NCBI GenBank assembly: GCA_019454985.1
Contig: JACFNF010000005.1
Coordinates: forward strand, 1-64,000
Origin: Bacteroidales bacterium
GTDB taxonomy: Bacteria > Bacteroidota > Bacteroidia > Bacteroidales > F082
Reading direction: 5' to 3'
DNA length: 64,000 nt
The position numbers and the translations under genes were made by a program. This document shows positions 1 through 8,847 of the stretch, piece by piece. The first letter of the stretch is position 1, and each line of letters opens with the position of its first letter. The notes under the pieces were generated by a model, which searched no databases, was not told the DNA's origin, and saw only the letters and a program-made list of their open reading frames with translations.

Positions 1-81
1 ATATCATTTGTTTTTGCAATTTAAGGAAAATGCTGTTAATATTAGAACTTAGCCTGATAAGTAAATAAACCTCTAACATTC

Positions 82-123
82 AGCTTCAGGTTGCAGACCT
101 GTTGCCTGCAACCTGAAGCTTTT
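82..123 (+). terminator. Perfect 15-bp hairpin with short T run
   Basis: Arms 82-96 and 106-120 are perfectly complementary (AGCTTCAGGTTGCAG), the loop is nine bases and TTT follows. It reads as a rho-independent terminator for a gene left of the window. It ends only 14 bases before the first start codon of the next gene, so it could instead be an attenuator in that gene's leader. No clear TAnnTTTG promoter lies between it and the gene. Confidence 0.7.
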
Positions 124-137
124 AATACCATAAACCA

Positions 138-1784
138 ATGAAATACATCAAATCAATGAAATACATCTTACCACTCCTGCTGTTGCTGCTTTCGGCAAGC
201 CTCAGCCAGGCCCAGGAGTATGTTGTTCTTTCCCAGCATTGCTACGGAGGATCTCATACTGATTGGCCCCAAAAGATTCTAAAAAAGCCCGGAGGCGGTT
301 ATTATATTTTTGGAAACACTTACTCCTACGCAGGGGATGTGGGCTTCAACCACGGGCAAAGCGATTATTGGTTGTTTGAAACAGATGCCACCGGACAAAT
401 TATATGGGGAAAAACCTATGGTGGAAGTGGAATTGAGGAAGCGAGGGATTTTCTTCGCACCCCTGACAAGGGTTTTTTGCTGTATGGTTATACCTTTTCC
501 AGGGATGGAGATGTAAGCTGCAACCATCCGGGCGAATCTAGCGACCTGTGGCTGGTGCGCACCGACAGCCTGGGAAATATGCTGTGGAGCAGGTGTTACG
601 GGGGCACGCACCAGGAATATGGCGGAAAAATCATCCACGACCACGAGGAAGGCTATTTTATATTTGCTGCCACCACCGGCTCTGTTGACGGGGACATTAC
701 GCACAACAACGGCACCTACGATTTGTGGGTGGTGAAGTTAGACCCTGAAGGCAATATCGTATGGCAACATGCGTATGGAGGTGCGATGCAGGACCAGGCA
801 AATTCGATCATTCTGACATCCGATGGCGGCTATCTTGTGGGGGGAAATATCAGCTATGTTCAAGGCGGCGATCTGCAGTGCCGCGAAGGCCTGCCCAATG
901 ATAGTTATGTTGCCTGGATGCTGAAACTCGACGACCATGGCGAAATTGAATGGCAGCAATGCTATGGAGGCGACAAAGGCGAAGCTATGGTGGATGTGAT
1001 TCAAACGCACGGAGGTTATGCCTTTGTGGGGCTAACCAAATCAGGCAACGGAGATGTCAACTGTTATCATGGTATTCCCGGTTTGACCGGTGGATACGAT
1101 ACCTGGATTGTGAAAACAAACGAAATGGGTCGCATCGAGTGGCAGCGCTGCCTTGGAGGGACTGGTTTTGATGACCCTACATTCATCAGGGAGCTTGACG
1201 ATGGCACCTATCTGGTGGGTGGGTTTTCCGACTCGAAAGATTTTGATCTCAGCTGCAGCCCATCCGTCAATGGTGCAATTATCGGAGCGCTGTACCGCGT
1301 GTCGGCCAATGGCGAGCTGTTGTGGTCAAAATGCTATGGCAGTCGTTATGGAGCTATTATTCACAATGTTGAAGTCATCTCTCCCGATCACTATGTGTTG
1401 GCAGCTGATGCAGTATCCAACAACGATGGAGTAAACTGCAATCTTCATGGCTTTCACGACATCTGGCTTGTCGAAATCATGGACACCACCGTGAGCATAC
1501 AAGAGCAAAGGCCGGCAGCTACTACCGCAGGTTTTCTGCTCTATCCCAACCCTGCTGCCCTCAGCGCAAGGGTAGAGCTTCCTGAGAAGGATATTCAGCT
1601 TTCAATGCAGGTGCAGCTTATCGGCCCAACGGGCCGCAGGCTGTATGAGGCTCCGGCTAAGGGGCGTTTTCACCAAATCGCATTGGAGCACTATCCGGCT
1701 GGCCTCTACCTCGTCCGCCTGTGGGACGGAGAAAGATGGCGGGTGCAGAAATTGGTAAAGCAATCGGGAAAAGTGTTTTTGTAA
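138..1784 (+). CDS. T9SS-exported delta-60-like repeat protein (type A sorting domain)
   Basis: Predicted surface or secreted protein of 548 residues. A signal peptide ends near residue 26 (SLSQAQ). Residues ~26-450 hold about seven imperfect units of ~60 residues with the pattern CYGG, DGGY, DGDV, DxWxVKxD and GxIxW, as in delta-60 or propeller-like repeats of Bacteroidota surface proteins. Residues ~467-548 are a T9SS type A sorting domain (LYPNPA, then GLYLVRL), which directs passage through the outer membrane and is normally cleaved. The first codons contain a 12-base direct repeat (ATGAAATACATC), giving in-frame starts at 138 and 156; 156 yields the more ordinary signal peptide. Its last 227 coding bases are almost identical to those of the paralogue at 6754-8361. 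Substrate or ligand is unknown. Confidence 0.85.
   Translation: MKYIKSMKYILPLLLLLLSASLSQAQEYVVLSQHCYGGSHTDWPQKILKKPGGGYYIFGNTYSYAGDVGFNHGQSDYWLFETDATGQIIWGKTYGGSGIEEARDFLRTPDKGFLLYGYTFSRDGDVSCNHPGESSDLWLVRTDSLGNMLWSRCYGGTHQEYGGKIIHDHEEGYFIFAATTGSVDGDITHNNGTYDLWVVKLDPEGNIVWQHAYGGAMQDQANSIILTSDGGYLVGGNISYVQGGDLQCREGLPNDSYVAWMLKLDDHGEIEWQQCYGGDKGEAMVDVIQTHGGYAFVGLTKSGNGDVNCYHGIPGLTGGYDTWIVKTNEMGRIEWQRCLGGTGFDDPTFIRELDDGTYLVGGFSDSKDFDLSCSPSVNGAIIGALYRVSANGELLWSKCYGSRYGAIIHNVEVISPDHYVLAADAVSNNDGVNCNLHGFHDIWLVEIMDTTVSIQEQRPAATTAGFLLYPNPAALSARVELPEKDIQLSMQVQLIGPTGRRLYEAPAKGRFHQIALEHYPAGLYLVRLWDGERWRVQKLVKQSGKVFL
1538..1764 (+). repeat. Near-identical sorting-domain copy 1
   Basis: These 227 bases match 8133-8359 with six mismatches and no gaps by eye, while the coding sequence just upstream in the two genes is clearly diverged. 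The segment encodes exactly the T9SS type A sorting domain. This suggests recent gene conversion or domain shuffling rather than a recent whole-gene duplication. Confidence 0.9.
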
Positions 1785-2001
1785 GATTTTAATTTATTGA
1801 CAATTATCTTGCACAAACAAATTAAAAATACTTTTCTTGTATTGTATTGGTTCGATGATTAATCGGATGGGCGGTCCGGATTTTTTTTGATTACCACTCT
1901 ACAATTATATTTATACTAATTCTAAATAACACACATCCATCTGATATTCAAACGATAATGATTTTTTTAACACTATCTATAAACATCGTTGCTTTTCAAG
2001 C

Positions 2002-2032
2002 TTGATTTTTAGTGAACTATTTTGTATCTTAG
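2002..2032 (+). promoter_or_regulatory. Candidate Bacteroidota promoter for the 2208-6706 gene pair
   Basis: TTG at 2002-2004, then a 20-base spacer and TATCTTAG at 2025-2032, one mismatch from TAnnTTTG. If used, the transcript would begin near 2039 and carry the structured segment at 2067-2170 in its leader. Confidence 0.35.
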
Positions 2033-2066
2033 CAGAGTTAATTTTATCCACTTATGTTGTTATGAC

Positions 2067-2170
2067 GACACAGCAATTTAGGTGTCCCCCGACCCCGCCG
2101 GGGCCGCTCATCTTCGAGGATGTGTGCCTCCCTGCTTTAAATGTGGGCAGGGCGGCCTGAAAGAGGCACA
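2067..2170 (+). other. GC-rich cluster of four hairpins in the leader
   Basis: Consecutive inverted repeats: GACAC/GTGTC (2067-2086), CCCC/GGGG (2093-2103), CATC/GATG with loop TTCGAG (2109-2122), and a long element in which TGTGCCTC (2123-2130) pairs with GAGGCACA (2163-2170) and encloses CCTGC/GCAGG (2131-2151). It is far more GC-rich than its AT-rich surroundings and lies 37 bases before the next start codon. It could be a structured leader RNA or a remnant of a repeat element. I do not recognise a known riboswitch class. Confidence 0.5.
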
Positions 2171-2207
2171 TTAATAATGAATTTCTTAATCAAATACAAA
2201 ATAAATC

Positions 2208-3164
2208 ATGGGAAAAATAATAACAACTTTTCTCTTTGCCTCAGTTTTGCTAATGGCACATTTTAGCTTTGCACAAGAGAATAAGCAATCACAAGCAAAC
2301 AGAACATGGCCTGAGCCGGGAGCAACATGGCATTACAGTTACGACAATTTCTCAACAACCGGCTTTGTTCAAATAGAATGTATCGGAGACACCACATTGA
2401 TTGACATAGGTACCTCACGTGAATATCAAAATTGTAAAATTCTTTCAAAAACAATAAACACCTACGATTATATAAGCGGAAATTATAATTCCGGTCTTAT
2501 AGGTAATGAATATATTTGGACAAATGAAGACTCTGTCTTCATATACAGGCACAACAAATTTTATGTGTTATATCATTTTTCCGCTGAAGTCGGTGATGAA
2601 TGGATAATACCAGAAACTTATTACGCAGGCTGTGATACCATCGGGCACATTGTAGTTACAGGAAAAGGAGATACACTGATTCATTCGGAGATACTAAGGT
2701 ATATTGATGTCATACCCAAAGAATCTTCTAATTGGTCAATTCGTGGAAAAGTAATTGAAAAAATAGGTCCTATTGAATGGTATATGTTTCCCGAAACAGA
2801 AGGCTGTATAGCTGACTTGTTTGAGGGTGGCCTTTTCCGATGCTTTAAAGATGGCTTTTTCGAATTTCAATCTGGTATTGCTCCTTATTGTGATTATATT
2901 GTTTCAACATCTGAAAATTTTTCTGAAAAAAAGATTAATATTTATCCCAATCCGGCAATGAACACTTTATGGGTTCAATTTACTGATACTGAAAATGCGT
3001 ATGTTATCATTAGTGATTTATATGGTCGCGAAGTTTGCAGATCAAATATTATTGAAGATTTAACAAAAATTGATGTTAGCAAGCTTAGTGGGGGTCTATA
3101 TACTGTAATGATTACTGATAACAATCAAATTTATGAAACTATTAAAGTAATTTTAAACAGATGA
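2208..3164 (+). CDS. Secreted protein of unknown function with T9SS type A sorting domain
   Basis: A 318-residue protein. A signal peptide ends near residue 23 (FSFAQ). The central region (~30-235) has no motif I recognise and contains several cysteines and aromatic residues. Residues ~240-318 form a type A sorting domain (IYPNPAMN, then GLYTVMI), so it is predicted to cross the outer membrane through T9SS. Its stop overlaps the next start by four bases (ATGA), which indicates co-translation with the metalloprotease-like gene. The gene is markedly AT-rich with AAT, ATA and AGA codons, unlike the genes on either side, which suggests a separate origin. Confidence 0.75.
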   Translation: MGKIITTFLFASVLLMAHFSFAQENKQSQANRTWPEPGATWHYSYDNFSTTGFVQIECIGDTTLIDIGTSREYQNCKILSKTINTYDYISGNYNSGLIGNEYIWTNEDSVFIYRHNKFYVLYHFSAEVGDEWIIPETYYAGCDTIGHIVVTGKGDTLIHSEILRYIDVIPKESSNWSIRGKVIEKIGPIEWYMFPETEGCIADLFEGGLFRCFKDGFFEFQSGIAPYCDYIVSTSENFSEKKINIYPNPAMNTLWVQFTDTENAYVIISDLYGREVCRSNIIEDLTKIDVSKLSGGLYTVMITDNNQIYETIKVILNR

Positions 3165-6100
3165 AAAGTCATATTCATTTAATAATAATATTTGCAGCTC
3201 ATGTTCTTTGGCCTAATATAACATTTGGTCAAGTCATTGACTCCTGCTGTCGTATTTTTGAGGTACAAGAAACTAGTATGGGATATAGTGGAAACTGTAT
3301 TCCAAACTCGAATGGAGATTGGTTATTCTATAAAAATATGAACACCTATATTCCATATATGAATATCAATGAGCCTTTAAGCAATTCTCCCATTAAGACT
3401 ATTGAGATAAATATTAATATCATTCAGAAAAATGATGGTAGTGGTAACTTTGAAAATAATCAGAGCACTATTAACAGATTCAGAAATGTTATAACATATG
3501 TAAACTCCTTTTATTCTAACTATGCACCATCAGATAAAATCGAATGGGTTCAGGAGTTGCCAAATTATGATTCGAGAATTAGATTTTCAATAGGTGAAGT
3601 AGGTCAGGAGAGAATCTATTTTTATCAAAATACTAATGCTTGGGATGATACTTATGTTCACGAGAATATTGAAGATTTTATAGAAACAAATTATCCAGAA
3701 AGGCTTGAAAAGTTGAATCTTTATATTTTCGGTAACCCCTATAATCAGAATTGGGCCCATGCTAGTTTTCCAAGCTGGTCTAATCTAAACAGCCACTCCT
3801 GGGTTGTTATGAAATACTGGGGTTCTGATGTAAATGATTGGGCAAAATCTACACTTCTTGCGCATGAACTTGGGCACACTCTGGATCTTCTTCATACTTA
3901 TTATGGAGGTGGAGCAAGCGCCATTTGTAATCAATTGAACGAGAATTTTTTACAGGATGTTTTTCTTGTTGAATTGCCTTCTTTAAGTAATTGCCCCCAT
4001 ACTGGAAATTGGAACGATAATCCTTATATCCTCAATGGAGATAGAATAACGAATAATTTGCTGGGTGGCACAAGTGCTCAAAGATACATTAGTCCTCAAC
4101 AATCTGGGCAAATGCACAGGGCATTGGCTTTAACTTCGGTCAGACAATATGTAAAATGTGAGAAATCAGAAGTCCCCTTAGAAATCATAGTAAATCAAAC
4201 TTGGGACTTTGATATTAAGCTATACCAAGATTTAATTATTAATCAAGGTGCACACTTAACTTTAAGGTGTAATTTGGTTATGCATCCTGATGCGAAAATA
4301 ATCATCATGCCGGGAGGATTGTTTACTATTGATGGTGGAAGTATTAAAACTGATATAAATGAGAAGTCCCCCTGGCAAGGCATCGAAGTCTGGGGCAACA
4401 GTTCAGCCTCGCAATACCCCATGCAAGGGCAGCCCTCCCAGCAAGGCAAGTTGATTCTCAACAACGCCACAATCGAGAATGCCCTTTGTGCTGTGAGCCT
4501 CTGGAAAGAAGGTGACTATACCAAAACAGGTGGTATTGTTCAGGCTACGAACACCATTTTCAGAAACAACACCAAATCGGTGCATATACAACCCTACAGA
4601 AACTTTAATCCTTATTTCCCTACAGAAGAGATGGATTACCTGGCTTCATTTACCAATTGTACCTTTGTTGTGGATAATGATTATTTGGGGACACACAATT
4701 TCTACAAACATGTTGACTTGAACCGTGTGAAAGGCGTGAAGTTTAACAGCTGCAATTTCAGTCTTGCCGACAACGTGCAAAGTGCATCGCCCTGGAACTC
4801 TGCCATTGCTTCGTATAGTGCAGGCTTCTCGGCGATGGCGCCCACAGGCCAAACATGCTCCTTCTCAGGTTTCCAATCAGCCATCTATGCAGCCAATACC
4901 GGCATGAATACCTACAGCTTTTTTGTGAACCGCGCACTCTTCGACAACAATGCCATTGGCATCAATGCCAAGTGGATGAACAATGCCGCAGTGATTAACT
5001 CCACTTTCAATATCGGCAATGGCAACTACACCGCTGAAAACTGTTACTATGGCATCCGCCTGGAACAGAGCAGCGGCTTCGCCATCGAAGAAAACCAGTT
5101 TGGAAAGCAGGAAAGCAGCCCTCAGGCCAACCTTATCGGAATAAGTGTAGTTAATTCTCTGGGCGTGGAAGATATATATCGCAACACTTTTGCAGGTCTG
5201 AGTGCAGGTAACTATGCCTATGGAAAAAACTATATGTCTAATGGAATTGGCGGACTCTCCTACACCTGCAACACCAACTCAGACAACTATGCCGATATTT
5301 ATGTGTATGGAACAACTTCTGAACACGGCATTCAGAGCCTGCAGGGCAGCTTCAGCCAGCCTGCCGGCAACACTTTTTCTCCCAATGCCACCTGGAATTT
5401 CTACAACGGTACCAGACGCCTGATTGGCTATTATTACAATACCAATGCCGCATTTCAATACCCCGCCTTTGTGGAATACGTGGTGCGCGAAGGTGTTTTG
5501 GCCAACAATGCTTGCCCTTCGCATTATGGAGGCAACAACGAAACCCTGACGCTTACAGCCAGCCAGAAACAAGCTCTTGAGAGCGAATACCTTATTTCGA
5601 TGAACCGATATGATGCGGTTCAATCATTGTATTCAAATCTGACAGATGGGGGCGATACAGAGGGAAGCCTCAACGACATTGCCACAGCACAGTCCGGCGA
5701 TATGTGGGCTTTGCGCGCAAGACTCCTTGGCGCATCTCCGCATGTTTCACAAGAAGTACTCCTTGCTGTGGCTGATCATACCGAAGTATTCACCGAGGCA
5801 GCCATCTTCGATATTCTTGCAGCGAACCCTGATGAATTGCGAAACAATGAGCTGATTGAATATTTGGGACAAAAAGAAATACCGCTGCCCGAATACATGA
5901 TTGATATCCTCAGGCAAGTGGCTGAAGGAACTACCTACAAAACTGTGTTACAGATGCAAATGGCAAAACACAGCCACGACAAAGCACGCGCTGCCCATGA
6001 TATGTTGCGAAGCATCTTGAATGAGGAAAGTCCCGATATGATTCAACTGCGCAACTGGTTGCACAACCTTGGCGGTTTGAGTGCAGAACGCCAGATTGTT

Positions 6101-6706
6101 GCTTCATTTATTCAGGAAGGCAGGTATAGCGAAGCCATTGATCTTGCCAACACGCTGCCCATGGTGTATGCTCTGCAAGGCGAAACCCTCGATGAACACA
6201 ACAATTTTGTGGCAATGTTGCTTATGAATCAAAATATGCTGGAAGAAAATCGTGGTTTGGAAGACCTGACAGAAGACGAAACTGCCATAATGAACGATTT
6301 TGCAGTCAATGATAATGGTCTTGCAGGAACCCTTGCCCGCTCCATTGTTGAAACTATAAGTGGACAGCCATTTGCAAATTGCCCCTCACTGCAAGGAGAA
6401 TTGTCTTATAAATCATCTGCGATTGTAAACCCAAACCATCTGGCCGGTTATTTCGGATTGAGCATATCGGTTAAACCCAATCCTGCCAACAGTTGGACTT
6501 CTTTCGACTTTACCTTGCCCGAAGATGCAAAAGATGCCCGCATCGAGATAGCCTCGCCTGCCGGAGCGGTCATCGAAAGCATCCCGCTCAGCAGCATTAA
6601 GGGTCAAAAGCTCTTCGACACACGCAAGCTCAGCCCCGGTGTTTACAACTGCACCCTTTTTGCAGGAGCTTTCTCACAAACCGTTAAACTGATCATTCAA
6701 CATTAA
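3161..6706 (+). CDS. M43-like metalloprotease / beta-helix chimera with T9SS sorting domain
   Basis: A 1181-residue secreted protein. Signal peptide ~1-24 (ending NITFGQ). Residues ~80-330 resemble an M43 (pappalysin/cytophagalysin-like) zinc protease: HELGHTLDLLH puts zinc ligands at His235, His239 and His245 and the catalytic Glu at 236. The usual Met-turn (NIM) appears as NNLL, so activity is uncertain. Residues ~400-750 look like a right-handed beta-helix, ~790-1090 are mainly helical, and ~1100-1181 form a type A sorting domain (VKPNPANS). Base composition and codon use change sharply near 4365 (residue ~400), from AT-rich to GC-richer. The protease head therefore looks grafted onto a resident beta-helix protein. 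The gene overlaps its upstream neighbour by four bases and ends at a strong terminator. Confidence 0.8.
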   Translation: MKSHIHLIIIFAAHVLWPNITFGQVIDSCCRIFEVQETSMGYSGNCIPNSNGDWLFYKNMNTYIPYMNINEPLSNSPIKTIEININIIQKNDGSGNFENNQSTINRFRNVITYVNSFYSNYAPSDKIEWVQELPNYDSRIRFSIGEVGQERIYFYQNTNAWDDTYVHENIEDFIETNYPERLEKLNLYIFGNPYNQNWAHASFPSWSNLNSHSWVVMKYWGSDVNDWAKSTLLAHELGHTLDLLHTYYGGGASAICNQLNENFLQDVFLVELPSLSNCPHTGNWNDNPYILNGDRITNNLLGGTSAQRYISPQQSGQMHRALALTSVRQYVKCEKSEVPLEIIVNQTWDFDIKLYQDLIINQGAHLTLRCNLVMHPDAKIIIMPGGLFTIDGGSIKTDINEKSPWQGIEVWGNSSASQYPMQGQPSQQGKLILNNATIENALCAVSLWKEGDYTKTGGIVQATNTIFRNNTKSVHIQPYRNFNPYFPTEEMDYLASFTNCTFVVDNDYLGTHNFYKHVDLNRVKGVKFNSCNFSLADNVQSASPWNSAIASYSAGFSAMAPTGQTCSFSGFQSAIYAANTGMNTYSFFVNRALFDNNAIGINAKWMNNAAVINSTFNIGNGNYTAENCYYGIRLEQSSGFAIEENQFGKQESSPQANLIGISVVNSLGVEDIYRNTFAGLSAGNYAYGKNYMSNGIGGLSYTCNTNSDNYADIYVYGTTSEHGIQSLQGSFSQPAGNTFSPNATWNFYNGTRRLIGYYYNTNAAFQYPAFVEYVVREGVLANNACPSHYGGNNETLTLTASQKQALESEYLISMNRYDAVQSLYSNLTDGGDTEGSLNDIATAQSGDMWALRARLLGASPHVSQEVLLAVADHTEVFTEAAIFDILAANPDELRNNELIEYLGQKEIPLPEYMIDILRQVAEGTTYKTVLQMQMAKHSHDKARAAHDMLRSILNEESPDMIQLRNWLHNLGGLSAERQIVASFIQEGRYSEAIDLANTLPMVYALQGETLDEHNNFVAMLLMNQNMLEENRGLEDLTEDETAIMNDFAVNDNGLAGTLARSIVETISGQPFANCPSLQGELSYKSSAIVNPNHLAGYFGLSISVKPNPANSWTSFDFTLPEDAKDARIEIASPAGAVIESIPLSSIKGQKLFDTRKLSPGVYNCTLFAGAFSQTVKLIIQH

Positions 6707-6717
6707 AAACCAAACTG

Positions 6718-6744
6718 CAAGGGGGGCGTTTGTCCCCCTTGTTT
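6718..6744 (+). terminator. Rho-independent terminator after the metalloprotease gene
   Basis: CAAGGGGG (6718-6725) pairs perfectly with CCCCCTTG (6734-6741) around an eight-base loop, followed by TTT. It lies 12 bases after the stop codon and 10 bases before the next gene, so the next gene needs readthrough or its own promoter; none is obvious. Confidence 0.75.
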
Positions 6745-6753
6745 AACATAGCT

Positions 6754-8361
6754 ATGATGAAACCTCAGATATGGCTGTTCGTGTTGCTACTTACCCTTGG
6801 AAATCACATGGCTGCACAACCACTCGTGATCAACTGGCAAAATTGTTACGGGAATGAAGAAGATCAGGTTGTCAGAGATATTGTTTTTACCGGTGATGGA
6901 TATATTATGGCTGGCGAGACGGGATATTACCCGCGCCTATATCTACTAAAAACCGATCTCGAGGGTAATCTCATCTGGGAAAAGGAATATTACGGGCCAC
7001 GGCATGGTGAAGCTGCTTTCAGGATATTTCCGGCAGAGCAGGGAAACTACTTTGTTGTAGCAACCGCTTCTTCATCGTCAGGCGATATCACCTATGATCC
7101 TTATCCTGATCCCGGCTCAAACAACGCCTGGATACTGAAAATTGACAGCAATGGCAATAAGTTGTGGGACAAGATATTCGGCGGCAACTGCCTGGAGAAG
7201 GGCAAGTCGGGCCTACGCACTTCCGACACTGCTGTTATTTTTGTCGGCTTCACCTGCTCAAACGATGGCGATGTGAGCCATTACTACGGTGCCGATGACG
7301 GCTGGATGATCAAAGTTGACAAGCAGGGCAATAAAATGTGGGACTTCACCATCGGGAACAATTGGTTTGATCGGATGACTGAAGTGACCGAAACTTCTGA
7401 CAAAAGTTTACTTGTTGGAGGCTTCTCGTATTATGGCGAAAACGGTAATATAAGCTGCAATGGATTCAATCCCTATGATGGTGTTCAGTCTGTATTGTTC
7501 AAACTCGATTCTGCGGGCAACTACCTTTGGCATCGCTGCTATGGAGGATCCTCGCATGAGGCACTGGCAGTTATCGTTGAAACAGATGATGGCTACTTAC
7601 TTGGTATTTCTACCTCCTCTTCTGATGGCGATGTAGCGGGTACAGGATATCACCCCGGTTATGATAATGTTGGCAATCCAACATTTGATATTTGGTTGGT
7701 AAAAACTGACTTCGAAGGCAATATCGTTTGGAGCAAATGTTATGGCGGCTATTACGAGGAGGTTCCTAACCGCATTTTCAGGATGGACGATGGGGGCTTC
7801 CTTGTTTTTGGCACCACACAATCCTACGATGGCGATGTGGTTGGGAACCATTCGATGGGCTATCCCAATAGTGATATATGGGTTTTCAAAGTGAGCAGCA
7901 CAGGCACGCTCGAGTGGCAGCAGTGCATCGGTGGCAACACCAGCGAATACCTGCGTACAGCAATAGAACGAGTTGGCACAAATAAATATGTCATCGCCAC
8001 AACGGCAGGGGGCGTAAGCTCAGGTCAGATAACATGCCTTGCAGGAACTCTTGATTTCCAAATCTGGCTGATCGAAGTCACTGACACCACTGTAGGCCTT
8101 GCCGAAAATGAAAACGATATGCCGCTGCTAAAGCTCTATCCCAACCCTGCTGCCCTCAGCGCATGGGTAGAGCTTCCTGAGAAGGATATTCAGGTTTCAA
8201 TGCAGGTGCAGCTTATCGGTCCAACGGGCGGCAGGCTGTATGAGGCTCCGGCTAAGGGGCGTTTTCACCAAATCGCATTGGAGCCTTATCCGGCTGGCCT
8301 CTACCTCGTCCGCCTGTGGGACGGAGAAAGATGGCGGGTGCAGAAATTGGTAAAGCAATAG
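6754..8361 (+). CDS. T9SS-exported delta-60-like repeat protein, paralogue of 138-1784
   Basis: About 535 residues from the ATG at 6754. The open frame extends to a TTG at 6730, but that lies inside the terminator hairpin. The signal peptide ends near MAAQ. Six or seven units of ~60 residues follow with the same motifs as the first gene (CYGG, DGGF, DGDV, DxWLVKTD, GNIVW). The last ~75 residues are a type A sorting domain (LYPNPA, GLYLVRL) almost identical in DNA to that of the first gene, although the repeat bodies have diverged. Predicted role: exported surface protein with a propeller-like fold; ligand unknown. Confidence 0.85.
   Translation: MMKPQIWLFVLLLTLGNHMAAQPLVINWQNCYGNEEDQVVRDIVFTGDGYIMAGETGYYPRLYLLKTDLEGNLIWEKEYYGPRHGEAAFRIFPAEQGNYFVVATASSSSGDITYDPYPDPGSNNAWILKIDSNGNKLWDKIFGGNCLEKGKSGLRTSDTAVIFVGFTCSNDGDVSHYYGADDGWMIKVDKQGNKMWDFTIGNNWFDRMTEVTETSDKSLLVGGFSYYGENGNISCNGFNPYDGVQSVLFKLDSAGNYLWHRCYGGSSHEALAVIVETDDGYLLGISTSSSDGDVAGTGYHPGYDNVGNPTFDIWLVKTDFEGNIVWSKCYGGYYEEVPNRIFRMDDGGFLVFGTTQSYDGDVVGNHSMGYPNSDIWVFKVSSTGTLEWQQCIGGNTSEYLRTAIERVGTNKYVIATTAGGVSSGQITCLAGTLDFQIWLIEVTDTTVGLAENENDMPLLKLYPNPAALSAWVELPEKDIQVSMQVQLIGPTGGRLYEAPAKGRFHQIALEPYPAGLYLVRLWDGERWRVQKLVKQ
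8133..8359 (+). repeat. Near-identical sorting-domain copy 2
   Basis: Partner of 1538-1764: 227 bases, six mismatches by eye, same frame. It ends at the stop codon, whereas copy 1 continues for six more codons. Confidence 0.9.
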
Positions 8362-8563
8362 CCTGAGAGGATTATTTGTTGATGTGTTGAAGGGGCATAA
8401 ATTCCTTTCGCACATCCGAAATTAATTCTGTTGCTTTCTAAAATAGAAGGGCGTATCTTTACACAGATTATTAAAACGCAACTAAAGCAAAATTGCCATT
8501 GTATGCTATCTGACTATAATACAGCCACCTACATTCGTCAATTTATTTTTTCCATTTTGGGTG

Positions 8564-8710
8564 GCGGCTGCCGACTATTCCCGGATAGAGTTGCGCATTA
8601 TTGCCCATCTGAGCGGCGACAAGGGTATGATTGAAGCCTTCAACCACGGCCAGGATATTCATGCAGCAACAGCCACAAAAGTTTATCATATTTTGGCCGA
8701 ATCACAATAA
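8564..8710 (+). pseudogene. DNA polymerase I (polA) motif A fragment, decayed
   Basis: The frame at 8564 reads [18 protein letters not shown], then [20 protein letters not shown], before diverging and stopping at 8708-8710. This is the conserved motif A of family A DNA polymerases (consensus DYSQIELR, then AHLSGD, then DIHxxTA). Only ~45 residues are preserved and no start or remaining domains are present, so it is a gene relic. It probably marks an old duplication or rearrangement. The functional polA must be elsewhere in the genome. Confidence 0.85.
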
Positions 8711-8822
8711 AAAGAAAGTCAGGCAGAAGGTGTATCCAACGCATTCATTTTAAATGTATGAATCATTGCTTTTGAGGGTCTTCTACCCTAAAAAACATCA
8801 TCCGCTCAAAACAGAATATCCT

Positions 8823-8830
8823 TACATTTG
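8823..8830 (+). promoter_or_regulatory. TAnnTTTG promoter element
   Basis: TACATTTG matches the Bacteroidota -7 consensus exactly and lies 17 bases before the ATG at 8848. No clear -33 TTTG is seen at the expected distance. Confidence 0.5.
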
Positions 8831-8847
8831 CCATAAACCTTTTTGTT

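Larger units (their letters stand above)
1785..2207. other. 423-base intergenic region
   Basis: No credible gene is seen. The left part is AT-rich. At 1870-1892 an imperfect ATCGGA/TCCGGAT hairpin is followed by eight Ts and may be a weak terminator for the preceding gene. A candidate promoter lies at 2002-2032 and a GC-rich, strongly structured segment at 2067-2170; both are listed separately. Confidence 0.5.
8362..8847. other. 486-base intergenic region with a polA remnant
   Basis: No intact gene is seen. A decayed DNA polymerase I fragment lies at 8564-8710. In the stretch before it (8430-8560), short readings such as GRIFT and YIRQFI sit in the order expected for the upstream part of PolA but in shifting frames; I regard these as suggestive only. 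A small hairpin AGGGT/ACCCT lies near 8774-8790, and a good promoter for the next gene is at 8823-8830. Confidence 0.5.

Noticed and set aside
8431..8634. 67-residue open frame before the BNR gene
   Set aside because: Its frame cuts across the polA remnant, which is conserved in another frame; no sign of an independent gene.
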